A stretch of DNA of 64,000 bases from Pseudomonadota bacterium (GCA_023428295.1 JAEYYV010000417.1:33803-97802); one strand, 5' to 3'. Positions 48,100 to 57,006 are shown, counted from the stretch's first letter. The notes: generated by a model from the sequence alone, not told the origin. Numbers and translations: made by a program.

Positions 48100-49431
48100 C
48101 TAGCGCGCGATCAACCAGATCACGAGCGTGACGATCGATCCGATCATCACGACGACGGAGCCCCAGATCATCACGTCTTGCGTCTTGCGCGTACGAGCGC
48201 GATTCGGATCGTGTGGCGGCGCGAGCCTGCCCATTCCGTGTGGGGGAGTCTTGGACAGCTCCGCCAAGGGCCGCAGCTGCACCTGCGGGATCGGACGCTG
48301 GTCGTACGGACGTGCGAGGTCCGCTCCCGGCGTCTTGTGCGAGACCGCGAGGAGCTGGGGCGGCGCAGGCGGATACATCGGCTCCGGCGTCGCATAAGGC
48401 GGGCTGGGCGCCGCGAACGGCGAGTCTGTCGGCGCATACGGCAGCGCGAACGACTCGGGAGGCACCGGCGCTCCCGTCGGCGGCCTCCCCTCCCACCGCT
48501 GCGTACGACTCGAATCGTCGACGCGCGCGTGCAGATCGAACCCTGGCGCGGGGCGCTGCAAGATCGTCGGAGCCGGCGGAGGAGAAGGTGGTGGTGCCAT
48601 CGCAGCGCGGCGGTCGGCCACGAACGGCGGTGGCGCCGACGGAGGAATTGCTCGCGCAGGTCCACTCGTGCGCAGTCCCGGCGTGGGCGAGTGCGCGCGT
48701 TGCGAGCCCGACGCATTCTTGGCCAGCGACGGCGGCGCATCCGGTGGCGGGCGCACCATCGGGCCTGTCGGCCCTGGCGGAGTGCGCGGTCGCAGCGGTG
48801 GCGACGGCGGGGGCGGTGGCGAGGACAGCGAGCCCGAGCCCATCGGCGCCGTGGTCAACGGATCGATCTGCGCGAGCGGGGTCTTGCGAATCGGCGCCGT
48901 GGGAATCGCGTCGCGAAACGTCGGGTCGGGCATCGCGCCCCCCTCGGCGAGCGCACGACGCGCAGCCGGTCCGAGATCCGCGGTGGGCTCCATCGCGCGC
49001 CGTGCTGCTGCGGAGAGGTCGGCCGTGCGCCGGTTGTCATCGATGGGCGCGTGCGGATCGAACGAGCGGCGCGGCGCGCCACCCGTCGGCACGTGCGGAT
49101 CGATCATCGTCGGGTTCGCGTCGTCATCGAACGCGTCGTCGCTCTGCGCGGCCCGAAACTTCGGTACGGGTCGCGTCGCGATGGACGGCGACCGCGGAAC
49201 GATCTGCGGGTAATGCTCCTCGCGCACGGGCTCTGCCGTCGTCGGCGGATCATCGCCCTCGAAGTCACCATCCTCGCCCCAGTCGGGCGCTTGAGTCCGC
49301 GGAATCGGGCGCGTCGACATCGACGGCGGCGTCACGACCGACGGAACCATCGGCGGCCTCGGCGCGCTCGGTGGCGGCGGAAGCTGCGATTCGATCTCGT
49401 CGTCGTCGTCGTCCGAACGCGCCACGCTCAC
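48100..49431 (-). CDS. proline-rich tail-anchored membrane protein
   Basis: 443 residues. GTG 49431 lies in the dut stop (GTGA). An acidic start (SDDDDDEIE) is followed by about 400 residues of low-complexity Pro/Ala/Arg/Ser sequence with short repeats, including a tandem pair TADLSAAARRAMEP / TADLGPAARRALAEG and the motif DPHxP in DPHVPTGGAPRRSFDPHAPI. A single membrane helix (VMIWGSVVVMIGSIVTLVIW) lies at the extreme C-terminus. This plan, a long disordered cytoplasmic region on a C-terminal anchor, is common in myxobacterial proteins of unknown role; many DPHxP/FxPxT-like segments could be kinase targets. No enzymatic domain. Overlap with dut suggests co-translation. Confidence 0.78.
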   Translation of the reverse strand: MSVARSDDDDDEIESQLPPPPSAPRPPMVPSVVTPPSMSTRPIPRTQAPDWGEDGDFEGDDPPTTAEPVREEHYPQIVPRSPSIATRPVPKFRAAQSDDAFDDDANPTMIDPHVPTGGAPRRSFDPHAPIDDNRRTADLSAAARRAMEPTADLGPAARRALAEGGAMPDPTFRDAIPTAPIRKTPLAQIDPLTTAPMGSGSLSSPPPPPSPPLRPRTPPGPTGPMVRPPPDAPPSLAKNASGSQRAHSPTPGLRTSGPARAIPPSAPPPFVADRRAAMAPPPSPPPAPTILQRPAPGFDLHARVDDSSRTQRWEGRPPTGAPVPPESFALPYAPTDSPFAAPSPPYATPEPMYPPAPPQLLAVSHKTPGADLARPYDQRPIPQVQLRPLAELSKTPPHGMGRLAPPHDPNRARTRKTQDVMIWGSVVVMIGSIVTLVIWLIAR

Positions 49432-49871
49432 CGCCCTGTGGATCCGAATCCACCCGCGCCGCGCTCCGTTGTCTCGAGCTCGTCGACGAGCGAGAGCTCC
49501 GCGCGCGACACGGGCGCGATCACGAGCTGCGCGATGCGATGGCCACCTTCGATCGTGAACGGCTCGGCGCCGAGGTTCACGAGCAGCACGGTCACCGGAC
49601 CGCGATAGTCCGCGTCGATCGTTCCCGGCGCGTTGACGACGGTGATGCCGTGATCGCGTGCGAGGCCCGAGCGCGGCCTCACCTGTCCCTCGAAGCCATC
49701 GGGTAATGCGAACGCGAGGCCCGTGCTGATCGCCGCGCGTGCCCCGGGCGCGATCGTGATCGGTGCGTCGATCGCCGCGCACAGATCCAAGCCAGCCGCT
49801 TGCTCCGTCATGTAACGCGGCACCACCGCGTCTTGGCGAAGCTTCTTGATCTGAACGCGCGGAGCCGTCAC
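49428..49871 (-). CDS. dut: deoxyuridine 5'-triphosphate nucleotidohydrolase
   Basis: 147 residues. Hydrolyses dUTP to dUMP and pyrophosphate, keeping uracil out of DNA and feeding dTMP synthesis. All five trimeric-dUTPase motifs are seen: AAGLDLCAAID (1), RPRSGLARDHGITV (2), NAPGTIDADYRGPVTVLLVN (3), HRIAQLVIAP (4) and the C-terminal arm RGAGGFGSTGR (5). Length typical. Starts 72 bases after the pnp stop and is probably part of the same transcript. Confidence 0.97.
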   Translation of the reverse strand: MTAPRVQIKKLRQDAVVPRYMTEQAAGLDLCAAIDAPITIAPGARAAISTGLAFALPDGFEGQVRPRSGLARDHGITVVNAPGTIDADYRGPVTVLLVNLGAEPFTIEGGHRIAQLVIAPVSRAELSLVDELETTERGAGGFGSTGR

Positions 49872-49943
49872 AGCCGAGATGGTAGCCGAAAACGCGACGG
49901 CCCCGCAGGTGCGAGGCCGTCGTCGATCATGCTGGCGTACAGC

Positions 49944-52067
49944 TCAGATGATGTAGTTGTGAACTTCCTCGGGGCCTGGATTGGCGTCGAGGACCTCACG
50001 ACGCGACAGGCGGATCTTTCCGTCGCGATCGACCTTGATGCACTTCACGACGACCTCGTCGCCTTCGGAGAGGACGTCCTCGACGGAGCGGATGCGCTCT
50101 TTGGACACCTCGGAGATGTGGAGCAGTCCGTCGGTGCCCGGGATGATCTCCACGAACGCACCGATCTCCACGATCTTCTTCACGATGCCGTTGTAGTACT
50201 GACCGACCTCCGGCTCCATCGTGAGGCCCGAGATGAGCGCTTGCGCTTGCTCGATGGCCTTGAGGTTCGACGACGCGATCGAGACGACGCCCGAGTCGTT
50301 GATGTCGATCTGCGCCTGCGTCTGCTCCTGGATCGCACGGATGGTCTTGCCGCCGGGTCCGATGATGTCGCGAACCTTGTCCGGCTTGACGTTCATCGTG
50401 ACGATGCGCGGCGCGTACACGCTGACCTCGTCGCGCGGCGCGCTGATCGCGGCGTCCATCTTGTCGAGGATGTGAATGCGTCCCTGCTTCGCCTGCGCGA
50501 GCGCCTTCTCGAGGATCTCGCGAGTGAGGCCGTCGACCTTGATGTCCATCTGCAGCGCGCACACACCGCGGCGCGTGCCCGTCACCTTGAAGTCCATGTC
50601 GCCGAGGTGATCTTCGTCGCCGAGGATGTCGGAGAGGACGACGTAGTCATCGCCTTCCTTCATGAGGCCCATCGCGATGCCCGCGACCGGTGCCTTGGTC
50701 GGAACGCCCGCGTCCATGAGCGCGAGCGAACCGCCGCACACCGACGCCATCGACGACGAGCCGTTGCTCTCGAGGATGTCCGACACGACGCGAATCGTGT
50801 ACGGGAAGTCTTCATAGATCGGGACGATCGACTCGACCGAGCGCTCGGCGAGGAAGCCGTGGCCGACCTCGCGACGCGACTGACCGCGCAGCGGCTTCAC
50901 TTCGCCCGTCGAGAACGGGGGGAAGTTGTAGTCCATGTAGAACGTCTTCTTCTGGTCGCCGCGCAGCGTGTCCATCTTCTTCTCGTCGTACTTGGTGCCG
51001 AGCGTCACCGCGACGAGCGCCTGCGTTTCGCCACGCGTGAACAGCGCCGAGCCGTGCGCGCGCGGGAGCACGCCGGTCTCGATCGTGATCGCGCGAACCT
51101 CGTCGGGCTGGCGACCATCGATGCGCGTGCGCGTGCCGATCGTGTGACCGCGCGCCCACTTCTTCTCGAGCTTGCTGAACGCGGTGTCGACCTCTTTCAC
51201 CTTGCCGAACCACGGCTGGCCCTCGGCGGTCAGCGCCGCGCGAAGCTCGTGGTGCAGCTCGGAGATGGCGCTGCGGCGCTTCTTCTTGTCCTTGGTCTGC
51301 ATGGCGGCGCCGAGGCGCTCCCACGCGAGCTCCTTCACGCGCTCGGCCAGCACCTCGTCGGCGACGGGCTTGGTGAACGGGCGCTTCTCCTTGCCGTTGG
51401 CGGCGCGCAAGCGCTCTTGCAGCTCGATGAGCGGCTGCACGGCCTGATGCGCGAACAAGAGGGCGTCGATGATCGTGTCCTCTTGCAGCTCGTTCATCTC
51501 GCCTTCGACCATCATGATCGCGTCCTTCGACGCGGCGACCACGATGTCCATGTCGCTCTTCTCGCGCTCGGCGAACGTGGGGTTCGCGACGAACTGGCCG
51601 TCGATGCGGCCGATGCGGACGCCCGCGAGCGGGCCGTCCCACACGAGGTCAGAGATGTGCAGCGCGCACGACGCGCCGGTCATGGCGAGGACGTCCGTCG
51701 CGTTCTCTTTGTCGAACGAGATCACGTTGGCGATGATCTGCGTGTCGATGAACCAGCCCTTGGGGAACAGCGGACGAACCGGGCGATCCATCAAGCGAGC
51801 GACGAGGATCTCGTCGTTCGTGCTGCGGCCTTCGCGACGGAAGAAGCTGCCGGGGATCTTGCCCGACGAGTAGAACTTCTCTTGGTACTCGCAGGTCAGC
51901 GGCATGAAGTCGATGTCGCGCGGCTGACTCGAGCCCGCGGCGGTGACGAGCACCATGCTGTCGCCACAGCGAATGACGACCGAGCCACCAGCTTGCTTGG
52001 CCCACTTTCCAGTCTCGACGATGATCTCTTTGCCGCCGACAATGGCGGTCTCACGAACAAACGGCAT
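49944..52067 (-). CDS. pnp: polyribonucleotide nucleotidyltransferase (PNPase)
   Basis: 707 residues; ATG 52067 preceded by AAAGGA, giving the family start MPFVRETAIVGGKE. It degrades RNA 3' to 5' using phosphate. Two RNase PH-like domains flank an all-helical domain; YQEKFYSSGKIPGSFFRREG and RRVGHGFLAER-type sequences (RREVGHGFLAERSVE) mark them. The C-terminus has a KH domain (PDKVRDIIGPGGKTIRAIQE) and an S1 domain (YYNGIVKKIVEIGAFVEIIP). Length matches the family. The probable leader holds a strong hairpin at 52132-52158, recalling RNase III-dependent control of E. coli pnp. Confidence 0.97.
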   Translation of the reverse strand: MPFVRETAIVGGKEIIVETGKWAKQAGGSVVIRCGDSMVLVTAAGSSQPRDIDFMPLTCEYQEKFYSSGKIPGSFFRREGRSTNDEILVARLMDRPVRPLFPKGWFIDTQIIANVISFDKENATDVLAMTGASCALHISDLVWDGPLAGVRIGRIDGQFVANPTFAEREKSDMDIVVAASKDAIMMVEGEMNELQEDTIIDALLFAHQAVQPLIELQERLRAANGKEKRPFTKPVADEVLAERVKELAWERLGAAMQTKDKKKRRSAISELHHELRAALTAEGQPWFGKVKEVDTAFSKLEKKWARGHTIGTRTRIDGRQPDEVRAITIETGVLPRAHGSALFTRGETQALVAVTLGTKYDEKKMDTLRGDQKKTFYMDYNFPPFSTGEVKPLRGQSRREVGHGFLAERSVESIVPIYEDFPYTIRVVSDILESNGSSSMASVCGGSLALMDAGVPTKAPVAGIAMGLMKEGDDYVVLSDILGDEDHLGDMDFKVTGTRRGVCALQMDIKVDGLTREILEKALAQAKQGRIHILDKMDAAISAPRDEVSVYAPRIVTMNVKPDKVRDIIGPGGKTIRAIQEQTQAQIDINDSGVVSIASSNLKAIEQAQALISGLTMEPEVGQYYNGIVKKIVEIGAFVEIIPGTDGLLHISEVSKERIRSVEDVLSEGDEVVVKCIKVDRDGKIRLSRREVLDANPGPEEVHNYII

Positions 52068-52131
52068 ACGTGTCCTTTGGGAAGTCACGTCGCCTGGGCC
52101 GAGTGTCGTGGCCTGGTCCCTCTGTCCAATT

Positions 52132-52158
52132 GCTCGACCCCAACACCTCGGGTCGAGC
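52132..52158 (-). promoter_or_regulatory. hairpin in the pnp leader
   Basis: GCTCGACCC and GGGTCGAGC are perfectly complementary over 9 bp with a 9-base loop, 65-91 bases ahead of the pnp ATG. In E. coli a pnp leader stem is cut by RNase III and then attacked by PNPase for self-control; whether this stem does the same is inference. Confidence 0.5.
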
Positions 52159-52294
52159 CTCTCGACGGAACGATCAGATCCAGCGCGATCTCTTTGCTTT
52201 CAGCGACGCTACGTGACGGTTTTCTAGCTACTTACGGCCGCTTTATTGCACACGTGCGACTCCCCGTCCAGGCCTTGCGTCTGTACGGATACCC

Positions 52295-52642
52295 ATGAAA
52301 AAGACCTTCGCCCTCTTCGGTCTCCTCGGTCTCGTCGGCTGCTTCCTCCCGTTCGCGTTCGGCATCTCGCTGTGGGACGCCCGCGAAGGGGACGCGCTGG
52401 CGGTCTACTTGATCATGGGCGCCTTCGCGGTGCCGATGTTCATGGGTCTCGCCGACAAGCTCCACCCCGCCGCGAGCCTCATCTCGTCGGCCTGCTTTGG
52501 CTACGTCCTGTGGAAGTTCGGTCTGTTCGGCACGAAGGACCTCATCCTCCACGGATCGGTCGGCGGGATCCTCATGGGCGTCTCGACGCTCGCTGGTCTC
52601 GTGACGTCCCTCGCCTCGCTCGCCGAAAAGCCGAGCCGCTAA
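52295..52642 (+). CDS. small membrane protein
   Basis: 115 residues with about four hydrophobic segments (ALFGLLGLVGCFLPFAFGI, AVYLIMGAFAVPMFMGLADK, AASLISSACFGYVLWKFGLF, GSVGGILMGVSTLAGLVTSL). LVGC at residues 13-16 resembles a lipobox but the hydrophobic run continues past it, so a membrane protein is likelier than a lipoprotein. It is the only + strand gene inside the 49.4-62.7 kb minus-strand run, sitting between pnp and rpsO, and is convergent with the lipoprotein at 52655. Family not recognised. The AT-rich 230 bases upstream contain the divergent pnp leader and probably its own promoter. Confidence 0.75.
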   Translation: MKKTFALFGLLGLVGCFLPFAFGISLWDAREGDALAVYLIMGAFAVPMFMGLADKLHPAASLISSACFGYVLWKFGLFGTKDLILHGSVGGILMGVSTLAGLVTSLASLAEKPSR

Positions 52643-52654
52643 CTCGCGTCGCAG

Positions 52655-53116
52655 CTACGGAGACGCCGCGGATCCCGACGGGGTCGCGGCGTTTCTGCGT
52701 TTCTGGTCTTCGAGCTCGCGCTGAGCGCGATCGAGCTGCGCGCGCTCCTCGAGCGTGATCCCGCCACAGGCGAGATCGAGATCGCCGGTTATTGGGCCGT
52801 CACACGCGAACGACAGCGTCCCGCGCCAATACGCGGTGCCGTCGGGACGGCGCGTGCCGTTCCATTTCCGGTCGAGCTTGTCGCACGCGAGGATCTCCCC
52901 GTTTAGCGACAGCTTCTGATCCTCGAAGCGCAGCGTGCCTTGCGGCGTGACGACATCGACGAAGAGGTGCACGGCCGCGCCGGCCTTGCACTGCATCTTC
53001 GAGGAGACATCGACGCCGCGGATCGACAGCGTGCCCGTGATCTCGGGCCCCGATCCAGCTGGCTTCGTGTTGCTGCTGCACGCGCTCGCGATCGCGAGGA
53101 CCACGAACGCGCGCAT
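52655..53116 (-). CDS. small lipoprotein of unknown function
   Basis: 153 residues. Signal and lipobox ASAC (Cys about 13, MRAFVVLAIASAC). The mature part begins with a short linker then beta-rich sequence (EITGTLSIRGVDVSSKMQCK, AVHLFVDVVTPQGTLRFEDQ, YWRGTLSFACDGPITGDLDL) with four Cys that may form two disulfides, and ends in a charged helix (EERAQLDRAQRELEDQKRRN). No family recognised. It begins 2 bases after the rpsO stop, so it rides on the ribosomal-protein transcript. Confidence 0.72.
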   Translation of the reverse strand: MRAFVVLAIASACSSNTKPAGSGPEITGTLSIRGVDVSSKMQCKAGAAVHLFVDVVTPQGTLRFEDQKLSLNGEILACDKLDRKWNGTRRPDGTAYWRGTLSFACDGPITGDLDLACGGITLEERAQLDRAQRELEDQKRRNAATPSGSAASP

Positions 53117-53118
53117 GA

Positions 53119-53388
53119 CTAGCGGCGAAGGCCGAGCGTCTCGATCAGCTTGCGGTAGCGCGCGAGGTCCTTGCCCTTCAAGTAGTCGAGCAGCGCGCGG
53201 CGCTGACCGACCATGAGCAGGAGACCACGACGGCTGTGGTGATCTTTCGGGTTGTTCTTCAGGTGCTCCGTCAGGTGCGAGACGCGCTCGGAGAGCAGCG
53301 CCACCTGGACCTCGGGCGAGCCCGTGTCCTTCGGGGCCTGTTGAAACTTGGAGATCAGCTCGGCTTTTTTCGCGGTCGAAAGAGACAT
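53119..53388 (-). CDS. rpsO: 30S ribosomal protein S15
   Basis: 89 residues, the universal length. Binds 16S rRNA at the central domain and bridges to the 50S subunit. DTGSPEVQVALLSERVSHLT, HLKNNPKDHHSRRGLLLMVG and QRRALLDYLKGKDLARYRKL are the family signature. Located between truB and pnp as in many bacteria, but here a lipoprotein gene and a divergent membrane-protein gene separate it from pnp. S15 often represses its own mRNA; no specific operator can be assigned in the 87-base gap after truB. Confidence 0.98.
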   Translation of the reverse strand: MSLSTAKKAELISKFQQAPKDTGSPEVQVALLSERVSHLTEHLKNNPKDHHSRRGLLLMVGQRRALLDYLKGKDLARYRKLIETLGLRR

Positions 53389-53475
53389 CTTGGTAGCTCC
53401 GTCACCGACGGACGCGCCCCGACGTGGGACGAGATCCGTGGTCGCCGCGGAGTTAACGGGAAACTGGGGGGCGGG

Positions 53476-54405
53476 TCAAGGCTCGTCGGCCGCTTGGGTG
53501 AGCGCGACGAACATCTCCGGGAACACGCGGTCGTAGATGACCTTGCCCTCGCGGGCGTGCGCCACGGCGAGCATCCGCCCCGAATCGTCAACAAACTGGA
53601 ATCGCTCTAGATTCTCAGCGCCCATCCGATCGACCGGGAGCTGAACGCCACTTCGGATGCTCGTGATCTGATCGCCCCGCACCACGACCTCGGGCAGCGT
53701 CACGCACTCGCGCATCGGAACGAGTGACCGCGAGATGTCCGCGCCCGCGAGCACGTCGTCCAGCGAGATCGCGCGATCGATCGTGAACCGCCCCGACTGG
53801 GTCCGTCGCAGCTCCGTCAGGTGCGCTCCGCACCCGAGATCCTCGCCGAGATCCGCGACGAGGCTGCGAACGTACGTGCCCTTCGAGCACGCGATGGCGA
53901 GCGAGAAGCGCGGCGGCTCGAACTGCAACAGCTCGAGGCGATCGACGCGAATGCGCCGCGGCGCGCGCTCTACTTCCACGCCGGACCGCGCGAGATCGTA
54001 GAGACGCTCGCCGCGTTGCTTGAGCGCCGAGTACATCGGCGGCACTTGTTCCTGCTCACCTCGACGCTTCTCGATCGCAGCGAGCATTGCCTCGCGCGTG
54101 ACCGCCACGTCGCGCGTGCGCGTGACGGTGCCCGTGCGATCGAGCGTGTCGGTCTCCACGCCGAGGAGCCCGTCAGCTTCGTACGCTTTGTCGTCGGCGA
54201 GCAGATACGGCGCGAGCTTCGTGCCGGCACCTATGCACACCGCGAGCACACCGGTCGCGAGCGGATCGAGCGTGCCGCCGTGACCCGCGCGCGACACGCC
54301 GAGCGCTTTGCGAACCTTGTCCACGCATGCCGCCGACGACAAACCGCGCGGCTTGTCGACGACGAGAACGCCGTGCAGTCCGGTCAGGGCGGCTGGTTGA
54401 TCCAC
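53476..54405 (-). CDS. truB: tRNA pseudouridine(55) synthase TruB
   Basis: 309 residues from GTG 54405, which overlaps the end of the upstream cytochrome-like gene by 22 bases. Makes pseudouridine 55 in the T-loop of tRNAs. Family motifs: GVLVVDKPRGLSS, catalytic Asp47 in GHGGTLDPLATGVL, KAYEADGLLGVETDTLDRTG and CSKGTYVRSLVADLGEDLG. The C-terminal PUA-like extension (about 225-309; ITSIRSGVQLPVDRM) is present. No ATG exists near the proper start, so GTG is the best choice. Confidence 0.94.
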   Translation of the reverse strand: MDQPAALTGLHGVLVVDKPRGLSSAACVDKVRKALGVSRAGHGGTLDPLATGVLAVCIGAGTKLAPYLLADDKAYEADGLLGVETDTLDRTGTVTRTRDVAVTREAMLAAIEKRRGEQEQVPPMYSALKQRGERLYDLARSGVEVERAPRRIRVDRLELLQFEPPRFSLAIACSKGTYVRSLVADLGEDLGCGAHLTELRRTQSGRFTIDRAISLDDVLAGADISRSLVPMRECVTLPEVVVRGDQITSIRSGVQLPVDRMGAENLERFQFVDDSGRMLAVAHAREGKVIYDRVFPEMFVALTQAADEP

Positions 54406-55448
54406 GCGCTGACCGCCGCGATGCCATCGGTGTTGAGCGTCTCCGTCCCGAGCTCGGGCATCTTCTCGCCGGCGACCAGAGACTGCAGTCGCTTCATCAC
54501 CACGGAGTCCGCGGTGTTGTTCGGAACGACCAACGTGCCGGGAACGAGCGACAGCATCGCGTTCTTGTTCACGGTCGTCGTGTAGGCCGGCATGTCGTGC
54601 ACGTCGAGCTTGGTGGTGTCCATGCGCAGATCGATCACCACCGTCGCGAACACCGAGCTCGTCGGGTTGTGGCAGCCGCCGCAGTTGGCGTGCATGAACC
54701 CGTAGGCGTCCTTGTCGATCTGGCCATCGCCGTTCGGGCTCGCGATCGGGAAGAACGCAGATCCCGCGACCGCTGCGGCGGGCGGGCTCGAGAGCAGATC
54801 CATGCCGACGAGGTCCCGCAGATCCGTCACGCCCTCGGGCGCGTCGTAGTCGAGCGACATCGCCTGGAAGCCGAGGATGCGTCCCGGCGTGTTCTGATGG
54901 CAGCGACGGCACTGCGAGCGTGACGGAACGTCGTGCGTGGTGCCGTTCGCGTCGGGGTTCCCCGCCGATGCGTCGAACAGCGTCGACGACGTGTTCGCCG
55001 TGTCCCAGATGTACGAGGCCCAGTACCAGGACGCGTTCAGCGAGTCGTCCTCGTCGACCTTCATGATGAAGCGGGTCTCGACGCGCGTGTCGCCGCTCGT
55101 GAACTCCTTCCAGACCTTGGTGCCGACGGGGAACTTCCAGTAGTTCATGTCGGTCGTGTCGATCTGCGTGCCCGGTGGAAGCTGGATCCATCGCTTCTTC
55201 GTCGCGCCGTCCGAGTACAGCTGCCACTGCGGCTCGTACGCGAGGATGCCCGGGCTGATGTCGCGGCACGCAGGACCATCGCTGCAGAGGCCGGTCTCCT
55301 CGAGCGTCGCGGGCATCAGGTTTCCCGCGTCGACCATCGTGTCGCTCGACATCGAATCGCCCTTCGCGTCGGTCGGCGCGTCGCCATTGTCGCCGCATGC
55401 AGCGACGGGCAGACCGACGAGCAGACACACGAGCACCCCTGTTCGCAT
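54384..55448 (-). CDS. lipoprotein with two c-type heme motifs
   Basis: 354 residues. Lipobox PVAAC (Cys about 18) then a Gly/Asp/Ser linker. Two CxxCH heme-attachment sites are visible: CRRCH (in RSQCRRCHQNTPG) and CGGCH (in HANCGGCHNPTSS), about 75 residues apart, so it is probably a diheme cytochrome-like protein on the cell surface or periplasmic face. The N-terminal part (LAYEPQWQLYSDGATKKRW and WKFPVGTKVWKEFTSG) resembles myxobacterial and planctomycete proteins of unknown function with such hemes. Possible axial Met ligands cannot be assigned. It lies in the translation-factor operon between the DHH phosphoesterase (23 bases) and truB. Confidence 0.85.
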   Translation of the reverse strand: MRTGVLVCLLVGLPVAACGDNGDAPTDAKGDSMSSDTMVDAGNLMPATLEETGLCSDGPACRDISPGILAYEPQWQLYSDGATKKRWIQLPPGTQIDTTDMNYWKFPVGTKVWKEFTSGDTRVETRFIMKVDEDDSLNASWYWASYIWDTANTSSTLFDASAGNPDANGTTHDVPSRSQCRRCHQNTPGRILGFQAMSLDYDAPEGVTDLRDLVGMDLLSSPPAAAVAGSAFFPIASPNGDGQIDKDAYGFMHANCGGCHNPTSSVFATVVIDLRMDTTKLDVHDMPAYTTTVNKNAMLSLVPGTLVVPNNTADSVVMKRLQSLVAGEKMPELGTETLNTDGIAAVSAWINQPP

Positions 55449-55471
55449 CGTCAAATCGTACACCGGTCTCG

Positions 55472-56539
55472 TTACTGCGCGTCCGGGTCGGGCGTGTGCC
55501 GGATCACGGGCTGGCTCTGGCGATTGAACGCGGTCTCGAGCGCGCGCACGACCTTCTCCTTGGTCGAGCCGAGCGAGTCGTTCATGTGACATCCGCCCGC
55601 GCCGGGGTGGCCGCCGCCGCCGAGCGTCATACAGACTCTCCCGACGTCGATCTTCTCGCTGCGCGATCGCATCGACACGCGCACGCCGCCGCCCTTCGCC
55701 GTGGTGAGCAGCACGCCGACCTGCACGCCGTCGACGTTGCGCCCCCAGTTGACCATGCCCTCGATGTCTTCCCACGATGCGCGCGCGCCCTCGACCATGT
55801 CGGTCGTGACGGACAGAACCCCCACGCGTCCCGCGCAGTGCAGCTCGAGCGTAGACAGCACGCTGCCGAGGAGACGCAACTTGCCGGGGCTCGGCCGCTC
55901 CTCGAGGCTCGCCGCCACCTGCGACGGAACGACGCCCGCGCGCACGAGCTCGGACGCGACGTGCAGCGCCTCGGCGTTGGTGTTCGCGTGACGGAAGCCA
56001 CCCGTGTCGCTGATCAGCGAGACGTACATGGGCACGGCAGCTTCGAGCGTGATCGGCCAGCCCTCGCGCTCGGCGATGCGGAACACGAGCACACCGACGG
56101 CGGCCGCGACCGGATCCCACACGGCGATGTCGCCGAACGGGTGGCCGCTCGCGTGGTGATCGAGCGTGATCAGCGGACCGCGTACCTCGGGCGGAGGCAG
56201 CGTGTCGCCGAGCAGCGTGACGTCGGCGCAGTCGACGACGATGGTGCAGTCGAAGCGCTCGTCGAACGAGATCGTGTTCACCGTGGTGTGCACGAGCGGC
56301 AGCCACTTGTAGCGGCGCGCGATGGCGTCGACGGAGTAGATGACCGCGGTCTTGCCTTGCGCGCGGAGCAGCGACGCGAGCGCCGCCATGGACCCCGTGC
56401 CGTCACCGTCGGGACGGCGATGACTCGTGAGGAGCACGCGCTGCGCCTTACGCAGATGATCGCACGCCGTGGCGAGCGCTTCCTCGACGGGAATCATCGC
56501 CGGCTGCGGCTCGGTGATGCGGCGGCGATAGTCGCTCAC
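55472..56539 (-). CDS. DHH/DHHA1 phosphoesterase, NrnA-like oligoribonuclease/pAp phosphatase
   Basis: 355 residues; GTG 56539 overlaps the rbfA stop (GTGA). DHH motif I is in LTSHRRPDGDGTGS (His40, Asp44, Asp46), the DHH triad at 127-129 (LITLDHHASGHPFGD), and the DHHA1 signature is GGGGHPGAGGC near the C-terminus, preceded by KGGGVRVSMRSRS. This is the bacterial NrnA family that degrades short RNA oligomers and 3'-phosphoadenosine 5'-phosphate, and in some species cleaves pGpG from cyclic di-GMP. The gene often follows rbfA, as here. The first 14 residues are probably extra; Met15 is an alternative start. Confidence 0.92.
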   Translation of the reverse strand: MSDYRRRITEPQPAMIPVEEALATACDHLRKAQRVLLTSHRRPDGDGTGSMAALASLLRAQGKTAVIYSVDAIARRYKWLPLVHTTVNTISFDERFDCTIVVDCADVTLLGDTLPPPEVRGPLITLDHHASGHPFGDIAVWDPVAAAVGVLVFRIAEREGWPITLEAAVPMYVSLISDTGGFRHANTNAEALHVASELVRAGVVPSQVAASLEERPSPGKLRLLGSVLSTLELHCAGRVGVLSVTTDMVEGARASWEDIEGMVNWGRNVDGVQVGVLLTTAKGGGVRVSMRSRSEKIDVGRVCMTLGGGGHPGAGGCHMNDSLGSTKEKVVRALETAFNRQSQPVIRHTPDPDAQ

Positions 56540-56949
56540 TTCGTGTCCTCGGGCGGCGGCTCCGGTTGCGCCTCCCCTGCTTTGCGGCCGGCTGCTTTGG
56601 CGCGCTCTTCGTCCTCGCGCACGATCGAGTGGAGCTTCTCGCTCATGTCCATCGACGCGTCGTGCAGGAAGCGCAGCTCGGGCGCGTGCTGCATGCGGAG
56701 CTCGCGACCGATGGGTCCGCGCAGAAAGCCGGCGGCCTTCACGAGTCCAGCGATCACGCCGTCGGCCGTGGCGTCGTCGCCGACGACCGAGACATAGACG
56801 TTGGCCACGCTCAGGTCGACGTTCATCTCCACCTTGGACACGGTGACCATGGTGGCCGCTCGTACCCGAGGATCCCTGACGTCGTTTGCGATGGCGCTCT
56901 GCAGCGCTTCCCGAAGGGCATGCTCGACACGGGCTTTACGCTGGCTCAT
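56536..56949 (-). CDS. rbfA: ribosome-binding factor A
   Basis: 137 residues. Helps mature the 5' end of 16S rRNA and the 30S subunit. KARVEHALREALQSAIANDV, DPRVRAATMVTVSKVEMNVD and LSVANVYVSVVGDDATADGV are typical; the KH-like fold is complete. A C-terminal tail rich in Glu, Lys and Pro is about 15 residues longer than in E. coli. It lies 57 bases after infB, the usual order. Confidence 0.95.
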   Translation of the reverse strand: MSQRKARVEHALREALQSAIANDVRDPRVRAATMVTVSKVEMNVDLSVANVYVSVVGDDATADGVIAGLVKAAGFLRGPIGRELRMQHAPELRFLHDASMDMSEKLHSIVREDEERAKAAGRKAGEAQPEPPPEDTK

Positions 56950-57006
56950 ACGGCGAGGGCTCCACGGGGGACCCTACTCCAGCGTTGCCCGATTGCACAA
57001 CGAACG

